Notes: generated from the letters alone by a model not told the origin. A stretch of DNA of 38,519 nt from Nodosilinea sp. P-1105 (GCF_012911975.1 NZ_SMDQ01000057.1:1-38519), one strand, 5' to 3'; shown: positions 1-7,387, counted from the stretch's first letter. Program-made: numbers and translations.

Positions 1-54
1 CAGCAGGGGAATATCGTCAACCCGTTCTGTGATAACGGTTAGAGGAGTTTCCAT
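1..54 (-). CDS. Probable transposase N-terminus, partial (IS1634/DUF4277-like)
   Basis: An ATG at 54-52 on the minus strand opens 18 codons to the window edge, reading METPLTVITERVDDIPLL. Cyanobacterial IS1634-type transposases with a DUF4277 domain commonly begin with a similar 'ERVDDIPLL' stretch, so this is probably the first codons of one. The rest of the gene lies outside the window, so intactness and terminal repeats cannot be judged. It is divergent from msrA. Eighteen residues are thin evidence. Confidence 0.5.
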   Translation of the reverse strand, partial: METPLTVITERVDDIPLL

Positions 55-152
55 AGCCCAAATCTAACCTAATTGGCCGACCTCACTCAAAAATGAGCGA
101 ACCGGGAGTTATCATACGCTTGGGATTATTTCACTACCATCATCGATCAACC

Positions 153-806
153 ATGAAAACTGTTCGCAACCTATTGTTGGGGGGGCTCTGTCTGGGGCTG
201 CTGGTACTGGGGTGGGATGCGCTTCCCTTTTATGCCACCGCTGATTCGTTGTCCCAGCCAGAGCCCCCGGTGGGGGAAGCAAATCTGGCCAAAGCCACCT
301 TTGCGGGGGGGTGCTTTTGGTGCATGGAAAAACCCTTTGACCAGCTGGATGGGGTGGTGTCCACCACTTCGGGCTACACGGGTGGCGACACCGCCAATCC
401 TACTTACTACGAGGTGTCTCGGGGAGGCACAGGCCATGTGGAGGCGGTGCAGGTGCTGTATGACCCGACCCAGGTCAGCTACGACCGGCTCTTAGAGGTG
501 TTTTGGCGCAACGTTGACCCGGTGGATGAGGTGGGTCAATTCTGTGACAAGGGCAGCCAGTATCACGCCAAGATTTTTACCCATGACGAACAGCAGCAAC
601 AGTTAGCCGATCAGTCTAAACAGGCGCTGGCCAAGTTGCCCCAGTTTCGTCAGACCCCGATCGCCACAGAAATTGAGTCGGCTCAAACCTTTTACCCCGC
701 CGAAGAGTATCACCAGGACTATTACCTGAAGCACCCCGTACGCTACCAGTTTTATCGCACGGGTTGTGGCCGCGATGCCCGTTTGCAGGAACTATGGGAC
801 CGTTAG
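153..806 (+). CDS. msrA: Peptide-methionine (S)-S-oxide reductase MsrA, exported form
   Basis: Reduces the S-epimer of methionine sulfoxide in oxidised proteins. The catalytic GGCFWC motif lies at about residues 52-57 of the 217-residue product; the first Cys (about 54) is the family nucleophile, followed by Phe-Trp. The downstream AEEYHQDYY segment is also typical of MsrA. I prefer the ATG at 153 over the upstream in-frame ATG at 93, because it gives a clean N-terminal signal: a basic MKTVR, then a hydrophobic run (about residues 7-20), then a polar stretch before the catalytic domain. The product is therefore probably exported or lumenal, or a lipid-free membrane-anchored form. The gene stands alone and converges with the SLATT gene; a perfect stem-loop at 823-846 separates the two stops. 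Confidence 0.95.
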   Translation: MKTVRNLLLGGLCLGLLVLGWDALPFYATADSLSQPEPPVGEANLAKATFAGGCFWCMEKPFDQLDGVVSTTSGYTGGDTANPTYYEVSRGGTGHVEAVQVLYDPTQVSYDRLLEVFWRNVDPVDEVGQFCDKGSQYHAKIFTHDEQQQQLADQSKQALAKLPQFRQTPIATEIESAQTFYPAEEYHQDYYLKHPVRYQFYRTGCGRDARLQELWDR

Positions 807-822
807 CCTTTGCCTTTGACAG

Positions 823-846
823 ACCCAGTCCAGGTCTGGACTGGGT
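823..846. terminator. Perfect 10-bp stem-loop between convergent genes
   Basis: ACCCAGTCCA (823-832), loop GGTC, TGGACTGGGT (837-846). It lies between the stop of msrA and the stop of the SLATT gene, so it could end transcripts from both sides, although no T-run follows. The same palindrome core recurs at 3311-3334 and, in split form, at 31693-31751, so it is also a member of a dispersed repeat family. Confidence 0.6.
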
Positions 847-853
847 TAGTGAG

Positions 854-2194
854 TTAGGACAAATCAGCGTCCACATCTGGCTCGCCTGGGGTCGGTTCTG
901 GGGAGCTTGGGGGGTCGATGTCGGGCTGTAGACCGGTAGGGGCTACTGGCGGACCCAGGGGACTATGGGGAAGGGAGGGCACTCCGTTGCCGATCAGGGC
1001 GGCGGTGTCTTGTTCTGGGCGATCGCGTTCCGCTTCGTAGAGGTTAGCCAAACGATCCTGCATATCCTGCAGCCAGCTATTGTGCTCACTGCGAATCGTT
1101 TCTTCAGTGTTGACCACCAGCTTCTCGAATTTTTGGGGGGCGGCCTGTTGGGCTGGAGCCAAGGAGTACCACCAGGCTCGAATATCGTAGAGTGCATCCG
1201 CCGCCTGGTTATAGCCGACTAATGTCACCTCTACTCGACGATATTCCAGATAGTTAATCAACGCCGCCGCCAAAGCGGCTGTGACCGCCACCCAGCTTTG
1301 AAACCCAATGGCAGCCAGCAGGGTGCCCAAGCCTGAAAAGGCATAGACGCTAGTCTGTAGAACTTGATGCTGGCGATCGTAGCTGCGGGCTTTGCGCCGG
1401 TACCAGTCAAATTGGTCCTCTAAGCGGTATTTGATATAGCCGTCAGGATCTAGATCGGCGTACCGGTTAGGGTCCTGAGGCGGGTTATCTGCCTCTTCTT
1501 TAAACTGAAACAAAAACTCCCAACAGCTGTTCACAAAGCGATGGGCCCAGGTCAAGACCCACTTTCCCAGTCGCAGCACAACACCTAGCTTGAGCTGGGA
1601 ATGCTGCTGGTCTTCATAGGGGTAGAGTGCTTTTTGATGGACCACGCTGCCTTTCAGCCGCTCGCTAATCAACTGCATTTTTTCAGCCAGCTCTGCATGG
1701 CGGTTAGCTTTATACCGCTTGACCCGAGTACGGTAGTAAAAGATCTCCATCTTGAGGGACTCGGCGTTGCCTCGTAGCAAAACCCAACTGTTGCCCCGGT
1801 TAAATTTCACGGCAAAGGCCCGCAGAGCCGTCATGGTAATCGGCAATACAATCAGTAAGAAGTTGAGGCTGGCGAGTAAAGGATATTGCCGGACCAACGT
1901 CTGGGGGAGCTGATTATGGATATCATCTAAAACTTCTGCCCCAAAGGCCTGAACAATTTGGCTCAGCACCACTGGCTGGGCGACCGCTAGCACTACCACT
2001 AGCACCCCCAGCAGGGTAATCAAACGCTCTACGGCTAGAAAGCGTCGTTGGGCATTGGTGGCATTTTTGCTGTAAACCTCGTGGCGTTCCCAGGCACTTT
2101 TGAGCAGTGGCTGGGCAGTGTCGGCGGCATCGTTAACCGAGATATCAGCGGCACTAGCGGTACTTTCAGGCTCGACGGACGGGGTAGTCACCAC
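854..2194 (-). CDS. SLATT/DUF4231 membrane protein with two SLATT units
   Basis: Predicted membrane effector partner of the LSDAT gene directly upstream. In the reading from the TTG at 2200 (448 residues) the first unit has hydrophobic helices at about 60-84 and 106-128, then the DUF4231-typical segment NRGNSWVLLRGNAESLKMEI (about 134-153) and a long helical stretch. The second unit starts near 258 with helices at about 283-300 and 302-318, followed by another long helix to about 390. The C-terminus (about 395-448) is proline- and acid-rich and probably disordered. I prefer the GTG at 2194 because GAGG sits six bases upstream; TTG 2200 is possible. The LSDAT stop is only nine bases before this start, so the two genes are surely cotranscribed. 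SLATT families are proposed to act as pore- or membrane-perturbing effectors in nucleotide-signalled conflict systems; that role is inference here. Confidence 0.85.
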   Translation of the reverse strand: MVTTPSVEPESTASAADISVNDAADTAQPLLKSAWERHEVYSKNATNAQRRFLAVERLITLLGVLVVVLAVAQPVVLSQIVQAFGAEVLDDIHNQLPQTLVRQYPLLASLNFLLIVLPITMTALRAFAVKFNRGNSWVLLRGNAESLKMEIFYYRTRVKRYKANRHAELAEKMQLISERLKGSVVHQKALYPYEDQQHSQLKLGVVLRLGKWVLTWAHRFVNSCWEFLFQFKEEADNPPQDPNRYADLDPDGYIKYRLEDQFDWYRRKARSYDRQHQVLQTSVYAFSGLGTLLAAIGFQSWVAVTAALAAALINYLEYRRVEVTLVGYNQAADALYDIRAWWYSLAPAQQAAPQKFEKLVVNTEETIRSEHNSWLQDMQDRLANLYEAERDRPEQDTAALIGNGVPSLPHSPLGPPVAPTGLQPDIDPPSSPEPTPGEPDVDADLS

Positions 2195-2203
2195 AGACAA
2201 CCT

Positions 2204-3001
2204 CTACATCACTGACGTGAAATATTGCTGGATGCGATCGCGCATTTGATCGACTGGCAAAGCCAAATCCAACACCGATAGCTTACCGCTAGGCTGGTGG
2301 ATGCGGATCAACTCTGCAATCGCCGGGTCAATATCAGGGTCAGCCTCATCGGTATCAGCCGCTGCCATGGCCGTTGCGATCGTATCAGCCAGGCGGCCGC
2401 TACCCGCTAGCACCACCGCTGGGCGCTCCTTAGCCAAATTGGCCTGTAAATCGGTCAGGGCCACCTGGCCCCCATTAATCAGAATTGTCAAGGCTGGCTG
2501 CCCTTGGGCCACTAAAGAGGCAAACTCGGCCAGCCAGGGAGACTCGCTCCCCCACGAGTCACCCGGTACCAGAAAAAAGTTGGTGTGGTGAGGCTCTAAA
2601 TCGTGGCGCGAGTCATCGGTGACACTGTCATCGGTGACACTGCTAGCGATGGCGGCGTCATCCGGCAGTTTAGCTTTGCCCTGGGGAACCACCCCAACTA
2701 ACGGAAAGCTACCCCCGACAAAATGGCGCGCCTGCCCCATCATGTGAATCACACCGGCATCGGTGCCCCCGTCTAACACCGTCAGCGATAGCGCTTCGGC
2801 CAGGGGGGCAAATACCTGGTTAAATACTGTTTGCAGGCGCTTTAAGCTGTCTGCATCCATGAGACTGGCACCGCCGATAATCACCAGGGCGGGCTGCGGC
2901 ACCGTCAGCCTCATGGCCGCCAGGGCTTGAGCACCGGTTTGTTGTGACGACAATGCCACGGCCTCGGCACTGTGCCCATTCAAGAACTTCAGGTGCATCA
3001 T
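2204..3001 (-). CDS. LSDAT-family (SLOG superfamily) predicted nucleotide-sensing protein
   Basis: Resembles the prokaryotic LSDAT domain related to the N-terminal domain of TRPM channels and to LOG/DprA Rossmannoid proteins. Visible hallmarks are a first strand ending in ALVIIGGAS, a helix, a second strand with LTVLDGGTDAGVIHMMG, then PLVGVVPQGK, FFLVPGD.WG.E, a late TILINGG strand and VVLAGSGRLAD. These glycine-rich turns are the expected nucleotide or nucleotide-derivative binding loops. The frame is open to a TTG at 3106, but the domain proper begins with MHLKFLNGHS; I use the ATG at 3001 (another ATG at 2998). It is first in an operon with the SLATT gene. A minus-strand TATAAT lies at 3161-3156. 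A 15-bp tandem duplication (2612-2641) doubles the peptide SVTDD in a loop after PQGKAKLPDD. It could be annotated simply as hypothetical; family assignment is from motifs only. Confidence 0.8.
   Translation of the reverse strand: MMHLKFLNGHSAEAVALSSQQTGAQALAAMRLTVPQPALVIIGGASLMDADSLKRLQTVFNQVFAPLAEALSLTVLDGGTDAGVIHMMGQARHFVGGSFPLVGVVPQGKAKLPDDAAIASSVTDDSVTDDSRHDLEPHHTNFFLVPGDSWGSESPWLAEFASLVAQGQPALTILINGGQVALTDLQANLAKERPAVVLAGSGRLADTIATAMAAADTDEADPDIDPAIAELIRIHQPSGKLSVLDLALPVDQMRDRIQQYFTSVM
2612..2641. repeat. In-frame 15-bp tandem duplication inside the LSDAT gene
   Basis: GTCATCGGTGACACT occurs twice head to tail (2612-2626 and 2627-2641) without mismatch. On the coding strand it adds five residues (SVTDDSVTDD) to a surface-loop region between the third strand of the LSDAT fold and the FFLVPGD strand. 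The identity suggests a recent slippage event. Confidence 0.9.
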
Positions 3002-3155
3002 TCCAGTGGCAAAGGTGTCTAACATGCTGCAGAGAACCCACAGGGGCAGAAACTTAACGTGTTGGTGCAGATGCATCAAGCCTGAAGCCGGACTCAAGCT
3101 AGTCAACTAGCATCACCGCTTAATAGTGCCTCAAAACCATAAATCCTTAACAGGC

Positions 3156-3161
3156 ATTATA
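3156..3161 (-). promoter_or_regulatory. Candidate -10 box for the LSDAT-SLATT operon
   Basis: TATAAT on the minus strand, about 155 bases upstream of the favoured ATG and 50 bases upstream of TTG 3106. No convincing -35 hexamer is seen 16-18 bases further upstream, so it is a type-2-like or chance match. Confidence 0.35.
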
Positions 3162-3219
3162 GTCTTTGGCTTGAGTTCAGCCGCACTTTATGCCACAACT
3201 CCACCTAGACCGCCGGTTC

Positions 3220-3286
3220 AGATCCCAGGGTTCTGTCCCTGAATACCCCAAAAAACGGACCAATCAGCCCAAGAACCCTGGGATCT
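3220..3286. repeat. 15-bp perfect inverted repeat with 37-base spacer
   Basis: AGATCCCAGGGTTCT (3220-3234) pairs with AGAACCCTGGGATCT (3272-3286). It lies 35-90 bases downstream of the stop of the DUF815 array region on no gene's coding strand; it may be a transcript end or part of a small mobile repeat. Confidence 0.8.
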
Positions 3287-3310
3287 TGCCATACTGTACC
3301 GATGCTCTAG

Positions 3311-3334
3311 ACCAAGTCCAGGTCTGGACTTGGT
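3311..3334. repeat. Dispersed palindrome, second copy
   Basis: ACCAAGTCCA, loop GGTC, TGGACTTGGT: a perfect 10-bp stem sharing the core AGTCCAGGTCTGGACT with the copy at 823-846. Together these two copies bracket the LSDAT-SLATT operon. Confidence 0.85.
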
Positions 3335-3373
3335 TGCGTTTAATTCTCTGCGGCCTCAGTCGGCCCACCCATC

Positions 3374-3429
3374 CTGACACCCAAAACCTGGCACCGGACA
3401 CCTGACACCCAGAACCTGACACCTGACCC
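3374..3429. repeat. Degenerate heptamer tandem array (8 units)
   Basis: Eight consecutive 7-base units built on CTGACAC / CCARAAC (units CTGACAC, CCAAAAC, CTGGCAC, CGGACAC, CTGACAC, CCAGAAC, CTGACAC, CTGACCC). It ends eight bases before the stop of the DUF815 gene, that is, immediately 3' of it on the minus strand. It resembles the short tandemly repeated repetitive sequences (STRR) known from cyanobacteria. Confidence 0.85.
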
Positions 3430-3436
3430 CCTCAGC

Positions 3437-4726
3437 TCATGCTTGCGGCAGGGTTTGCGATGCCGTCAGCCAGTCAATAAACTGACGGGCACTACGGCCC
3501 GATCGGCCATTGTGGCGCGTCGCCCATTGTAGGGCCTGGGCCGTGAGCTGGTCTGGGGGCAAGTCCAGGTGGGCCTGCTGGGCCAGGTGTTTGACAATCG
3601 CCAGATAGGTGGGCTGATCGGCTGGTTCAAAGGTGAGGGTGAGGCCAAACCGATCGCTAAACGAAAGCTTTTCCTGCATCGTATCCCAGGATTGCACCTC
3701 GTCCTGGTCGCTGGGGCGGGGGCGATCGCTGAAATATTCGCGCACCAGGTGGCGACGGTTGGAGGTGGCATAGACCACTACATTGACCGGGCGAGCGGTA
3801 ACGCCCCCTTCCAACACCACTTTCAGGGCTTTGAAGGTGTCGTCATCCTCTTCAAAGGACAGGTCATCGACAAAGATAATGAATTTCTGAGGCCGCGATC
3901 GCAACTGGTCAACAATTTGGGGTAAATCTTGCAACTGTCCCTTGGGCACTTCCACCAGCCGCAACCCCTGGCTGGCATACTCGTTCAGCAGCGACTTCAC
4001 CAGGGAAGATTTACCGACCCCCCGACTGCCATAGAGCAATACGTTGAGGGCTCGATAGCCCCGCAACAAAGCCAGGGTGTTTTGAATCAACTGCTGGCGA
4101 GGATAGTCGTAGGCCGCCAGCTGATCCAGGGCAATGGGGTCGGGAAAGGCAATACCCTGCAGAGTGCCCTGGTGCCAGGTGAAAGCATGGTACTGGGCCA
4201 ATTGCCCGGCCCCGTGGCGGCGGTAATATTGGGCTAAATCTGGCAAGGCGGTAGGCCAGTCAGCGGCGGCGGCCAAGGGCAGGGGTTGGGGCGCATCGGC
4301 CAGGGTCCAAGTCACTGGCGGCTGGGGGAGCTGAGCCACCATTTGCACCCACCGAGATAGGCGATCGCTGCCTAATTGGTACAGGGCCTGCAGCTGAGCT
4401 AAATCGTGGCGGGCGGCCTGCACCAAAGCTGGGGGGAGGCTAGATACGTCCTGAGTTTGGGCCTGATCGGTAAAGGCATTGTCCGCATAGGCCAACTGTC
4501 GTAGCAGGTGGTGGGGCCAACTTTCACCACGGGTGGCCAACGCCTGAAACCACTGACCATAGGCCCTTAAGCTTGCAGCAGCCTCTGCCGATTCAATCGC
4601 TTTCAGCATCTCCACAAAAGCTCGACCCACGGCGGTATGCAACACGTCGCCGTAAAGCAGCAGACTATCCATGCGTTGGCGGTAGCCCTGCACCTCAGCT
4701 TGGATGGCACTAACGGACTCAGTCAT
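3437..4726 (-). CDS. DUF815-type AAA+ ATPase
   Basis: A 429-residue protein whose C-terminal half (about 200-425) is an AAA+ module: Walker A GSRGVGKS at 233-240, Walker B FIIFVDD at 282-288 followed by an acidic run, a sensor-1-like VVVYATSNRRHLV at about 316-328, and a lid region ending with the conserved RFGLTL and RQFIDWL elements. This arrangement matches the DUF815 family, widespread in bacteria with no settled function. The N-terminal 200 residues are helical and not recognised. Start ATG at 4726 is preceded by a 44-base gap to the DUF1825 gene, which lies upstream on the same strand, so the two could share a transcript. Confidence 0.9.
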   Translation of the reverse strand: MTESVSAIQAEVQGYRQRMDSLLLYGDVLHTAVGRAFVEMLKAIESAEAAASLRAYGQWFQALATRGESWPHHLLRQLAYADNAFTDQAQTQDVSSLPPALVQAARHDLAQLQALYQLGSDRLSRWVQMVAQLPQPPVTWTLADAPQPLPLAAAADWPTALPDLAQYYRRHGAGQLAQYHAFTWHQGTLQGIAFPDPIALDQLAAYDYPRQQLIQNTLALLRGYRALNVLLYGSRGVGKSSLVKSLLNEYASQGLRLVEVPKGQLQDLPQIVDQLRSRPQKFIIFVDDLSFEEDDDTFKALKVVLEGGVTARPVNVVVYATSNRRHLVREYFSDRPRPSDQDEVQSWDTMQEKLSFSDRFGLTLTFEPADQPTYLAIVKHLAQQAHLDLPPDQLTAQALQWATRHNGRSGRSARQFIDWLTASQTLPQA

Positions 4727-4770
4727 AGGGGCAAAACCCTCGCGATCGCTGTCATGCAGCCTACACCGAA

Positions 4771-5097
4771 TTAATCGCCCTTAGCCTCAATTTCCGCCTT
4801 CATGCGATCGAGGGTTTGCTGCATTTGCTGAAACATCATGTCGGGGGTCATGCCAAACTGCCCCAGCTGGGTTTTCAGTTGCTCGACGGTCATTTTGGCC
4901 ATAAAGTCTTCCGACAGCTCAAACCGCTTCATAAAAATGTGATAGCGCTCCATCATCGATTCCATCTGGGCGATGTACATTTTCTTGCCCTCGCGATCGA
5001 ACTTGCCATAGCTGCTCCCCAGCTCCATCAGTGATTGATAATCCTGAAACAGCTGCATCGCTTCTTGCTGAATAATTTCCGAATCAAAAAATCCCAT
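4771..5097 (-). CDS. DUF1825 family protein
   Basis: A 108-residue, almost wholly helical, methionine- and glutamine-rich cytosolic protein beginning MGFFDSEIIQQEA and containing FMKRFELSEDFMAKMTVEQL. This matches DUF1825, a small family nearly confined to cyanobacteria and of unknown function. The length is normal for the family and the ATG at 5097 gives the usual N-terminus. No signal peptide or membrane segment is seen. It lies 44 bases upstream of the DUF815 ATPase on the same strand, so cotranscription is plausible. Confidence 0.92.
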   Translation of the reverse strand: MGFFDSEIIQQEAMQLFQDYQSLMELGSSYGKFDREGKKMYIAQMESMMERYHIFMKRFELSEDFMAKMTVEQLKTQLGQFGMTPDMMFQQMQQTLDRMKAEIEAKGD

Positions 5098-5438
5098 TGT
5101 TCTGCGTTGTGTTTAACGTGAGCAACATCAGCTAACCCGGCGAGTCAGGTAACCGCAGCTGCTTGACTCAATCCTGGGGGCACCCATTTCTTAGGGGTAT
5201 TTATATCTAGAGCTTAAAGTTTAGGGTGACCTGAGGCCAAGGAGAGATAACCCTACTCGGCACAAGTTCTACAGGCTCAGCCCCCTGCTGGAACCCATTT
5301 TTCCAGGGATTAGGGGATATCTACCCGGTAGTGCTGACTGCATCAGGCAGGGCTGTTCCTAGCTATGGCTCTAGGGAAGGCTGGATACTGCGATCGCCCT
5401 TCAGACCGGTCTTTGACCATCACCATCGCTAAATCAGG
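5098..5438. other. Gene-free gap, 341 bp
   Basis: No open frame with recognisable content on either strand. There is a small hairpin, CTGGAA (5288-5293) / TTCCAG (5301-5306), and one GCGATCGC octamer just after 5390. I looked for tRNA, 6S-like or SRP RNA features and saw none that I could support. Confidence 0.6.
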
Positions 5439-5948
5439 CTAATCGAACCAGACGCTCCCTCCCGGCAACGTCGCTAACACCTGATTGATAGCGCTGGGCA
5501 GTTCCCTGGGAGAAAGGTCATACGTCAAGGCTAGCAAGCGATGGGCCGTGGCGAGAATAACAGGGCGATCAATACGCTGAGTCAGTTGTTTAGGCTTTAG
5601 GGTGCCCTCCAAGGTTTCTAGGCTAGCGGGTAAGATAGCGGCTTCTAGCGCCTCTTCCAGGTAGGAGTCCCAGTCATTGACCTTAATGTAATGGCTGGTT
5701 TTATTGTCTCGCAGGTTCAGCTTGCTGATTTGCAGCACAGAGTCTGCGATGGACACCAGCCAAGAATGGGTTAAGCGTTGCTCCACCTGGTTTTTGATCA
5801 GATGCACCAGCAAGCGCCCCAAAAACGACTCAATGTTGCGCAAAATGGCTTGCTTTCCCATGGCTTCCAGTTCATCCACCAGCACCAGGGCATGATCATA
5901 GCGGCCTGCCAATAGGCTCTCCCTTAGATCCACCAGTTCTTGAGTCAT
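5439..5948 (-). CDS. DUF29 family protein
   Basis: A 169-residue protein with the DUF29 pattern: an N-terminal segment followed by ILRNIESFLGRLLVHLIKNQVEQR, then WLVSIADSVLQISKLNLRDNKTSHYIKVNDWDSYLEEALEAA. DUF29 proteins are common, often multi-copy, in cyanobacteria and have no established function; a toxin-antitoxin or mobile-element link has been speculated but is not shown by this sequence. The ATG at 5948 lies eight bases after the stop of the coiled-coil gene on the same strand, so the pair should be one transcript. The N-terminus here is somewhat divergent (LRESLLAGRYDHALVLVDELEAMGK in place of a longer lead). Confidence 0.85.
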   Translation of the reverse strand: MTQELVDLRESLLAGRYDHALVLVDELEAMGKQAILRNIESFLGRLLVHLIKNQVEQRLTHSWLVSIADSVLQISKLNLRDNKTSHYIKVNDWDSYLEEALEAAILPASLETLEGTLKPKQLTQRIDRPVILATAHRLLALTYDLSPRELPSAINQVLATLPGGSVWFD

Positions 5949-5956
5949 GGCCTTAT

Positions 5957-6259
5957 CTACCAGCTACGAGGTTCAAATTTGGCATCGTTAAGAATCACGA
6001 CACTATCACCGGACTGGGCCAAAACAAACAACCCCTGACGATAGGCATATTGGTTTTGCTGCTTTAGCCACTGTCGAGTCTCTTCAGCCCGTTGTTCAGC
6101 GGTTTGAGCCTGGGTCTGTAGCAGCTGGCGCGTTTCTCGAAATTGGTGTTCCGTATCTTGAAAGCGGCGCTCGGTTTCTTGAAAGCGACGCTCAGTTTCT
6201 TTTTGAGCTTCAGCCAGTTCACCCAGCAGACGCCAAACATCATCGGCGGTGGTAGCCAT
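5957..6259 (-). CDS. Small coiled-coil protein, partner of the DUF29 gene
   Basis: A 100-residue protein not assigned to a named family. Residues about 10-70 form one long heptad coiled coil in which the seven-residue unit ETERRFQ is repeated with small changes (ETERRFQ, ETERRFQ, DTEHQFR, ETRQLLQ). The last 30 residues (YAYRQGLFVLAQSGDSVVILND) look like short beta strands. Similar heptad proteins are commonly found immediately upstream of DUF29 genes in cyanobacteria, so a physical partnership is a reasonable inference. Start ATG at 6259. Confidence 0.75.
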   Translation of the reverse strand: MATTADDVWRLLGELAEAQKETERRFQETERRFQDTEHQFRETRQLLQTQAQTAEQRAEETRQWLKQQNQYAYRQGLFVLAQSGDSVVILNDAKFEPRSW

Positions 6260-6510
6260 GGATCGTCAGAAAAGAAGATATAGTGACTATGCTAACAACT
6301 GTCCACAGCGTATTTTAGCCCCTGGGGTAAAAGCCGACCCAAAGCGGGCCAAAAGCCGATCGGAGAATTTGCCACTGGACGCTAGAATCATTAGAGCTAA
6401 TTTGTGTTAGCTATGCCAAGTTCAGACTGGATCCGGTTTTTCTGGCCCATGCGCGATCCGGGGCTGAGGTTTGGTCAAGACGATCTAGCCGTACGTTCGA
6501 GAGTAACTCC

Positions 6511-6855
6511 ATGTCACAAGGTCAAGGATTCGGGTTTGGGTTAGGCAAAATGAAGGAACTCACCGAGGCCTTCAAGAAAGCCCAGCAAATTCAGGAAGGG
6601 GCAAAACAGCTGCAAGAAGAGCTGGAACAGATGGAGATTGAAGGGGAAGCGGGCGGTGGCCTGGTAAAAGTAACCATGAGCGGCAACCAAGAACCCCGAG
6701 GTGTTACCATCGCCCCCGATGCCCTAAACGAAGGGGCCGAGGTGCTGTCTGACCTGGTGGCGGCGGCGATGAAGGATGCCTATGACAAGTCCACGGCTAC
6801 CATGCGCGATCGCATGGAAGTGCTCACTGGTGGCCTCAACCTGCCGGGCATGTAG
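6511..6855 (+). CDS. ebfC: YbaB/EbfC family nucleoid-associated protein
   Basis: A 114-residue small DNA-binding protein. After a Gly/Phe-rich start ([12 protein letters not shown]) comes the family core: [50 protein letters not shown] followed by a C-terminal helix [21 protein letters not shown]. The family forms dimers shaped like tweezers that bind and bridge DNA. The ATG at 6511 fits the family length. It is followed 40 bases later by the tyrosine phosphatase gene on the same strand, so the two are probably cotranscribed. The 250 bases upstream separate it from the divergent coiled-coil/DUF29 pair. Confidence 0.95.
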   Translation: MSQGQGFGFGLGKMKELTEAFKKAQQIQEGAKQLQEELEQMEIEGEAGGGLVKVTMSGNQEPRGVTIAPDALNEGAEVLSDLVAAAMKDAYDKSTATMRDRMEVLTGGLNLPGM

Positions 6856-6895
6856 GCTGTCTTGACTCGCCTGTCCACCTTTGTTGACGGAAACC

Positions 6896-7387
6896 ATGGC
6901 TACCCGCATTTTGTTTGTGTGCCTCGGCAACATTTGCCGATCGCCTTCCGCTGAAAACATCATGAATCACCTGATTCAACAGCGGCAGCTGAGTGATCAG
7001 GTGAGTTGCGATTCAGCGGGCACAGCCAGTTACCACGTGGGTAGTCCCCCAGATCGGCGCATGGCCGAGGCGGCTAAAGCCAAGGGGATTACCCTAACGG
7101 GGCGAGCGCGCCAGTTTACCCCCGCCGATTTCGAGCGTTTCGACTGGATCTTGGCCATGGATCGGCAAAACTACCGAGACATTCTGTCCCTAGATCAATC
7201 GGGAGACTATGCCCATAAGGTGCACCTGATGTGCGACTATTGCCGCGCCCATCCCGATCAAGACGTGCCTGATCCTTACTATGGCGGGCCAGAAGGGTTC
7301 ACCTACGTGATCGACCTGCTGATGGATGCCTGTGAAGGCTTCCTGGACCATATGCTGGAGCAGCCAGTGGCGCCCCCCAGCCGATAG
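6896..7387 (+). CDS. Low-molecular-weight protein-tyrosine phosphatase
   Basis: Cytosolic phosphatase of 163 residues. The P-loop CLGNICRS spans residues 9-16 (nucleophile C9, R15), and the general-acid loop DPYYGG has D126. I use the ATG at 6896, which puts the P-loop at the family's usual distance from the N-terminus; the in-frame TTG at 6881 only adds MLTET. In bacteria these enzymes dephosphorylate tyrosine kinases linked to polysaccharide export, or arsenate-reductase-like substrates; nothing nearby decides the target, although a WecG-type glycosyltransferase occurs far downstream. The gene directly follows the YbaB gene. Confidence 0.93.
   Translation: MATRILFVCLGNICRSPSAENIMNHLIQQRQLSDQVSCDSAGTASYHVGSPPDRRMAEAAKAKGITLTGRARQFTPADFERFDWILAMDRQNYRDILSLDQSGDYAHKVHLMCDYCRAHPDQDVPDPYYGGPEGFTYVIDLLMDACEGFLDHMLEQPVAPPSR

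Larger units (their letters stand above)
3002..3436. other. Gene-free gap between the LSDAT operon and the DUF815 gene
   Basis: Holds, from left to right: the in-frame extension of the LSDAT reading to TTG 3106, a minus-strand -10 box, a 15-bp inverted repeat (3220-3286), a perfect 24-base palindrome (3311-3334) and a heptamer array (3374-3429) ending at the stop of the DUF815 gene. A 71-codon plus-strand frame at 3190-3405 has no recognisable content and runs through both repeats. Confidence 0.7.

Noticed and set aside
3190..3405. 71-codon plus-strand frame
   Set aside because: Runs through two inverted repeats and into the heptamer array, and has no recognisable content.
3437..4726. DUF815 ATPase as a third member of the LSDAT-SLATT system
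   Set aside because: It is separated by over 400 bases containing three repeat elements, and DUF815 is widespread without SLATT neighbours.
5098..5438. Housekeeping RNA (6S, SRP or tRNA) in the gap
   Set aside because: No cloverleaf, no SRP GGAAG tetraloop region, no long closed stem with a central bubble; only weak hairpins.
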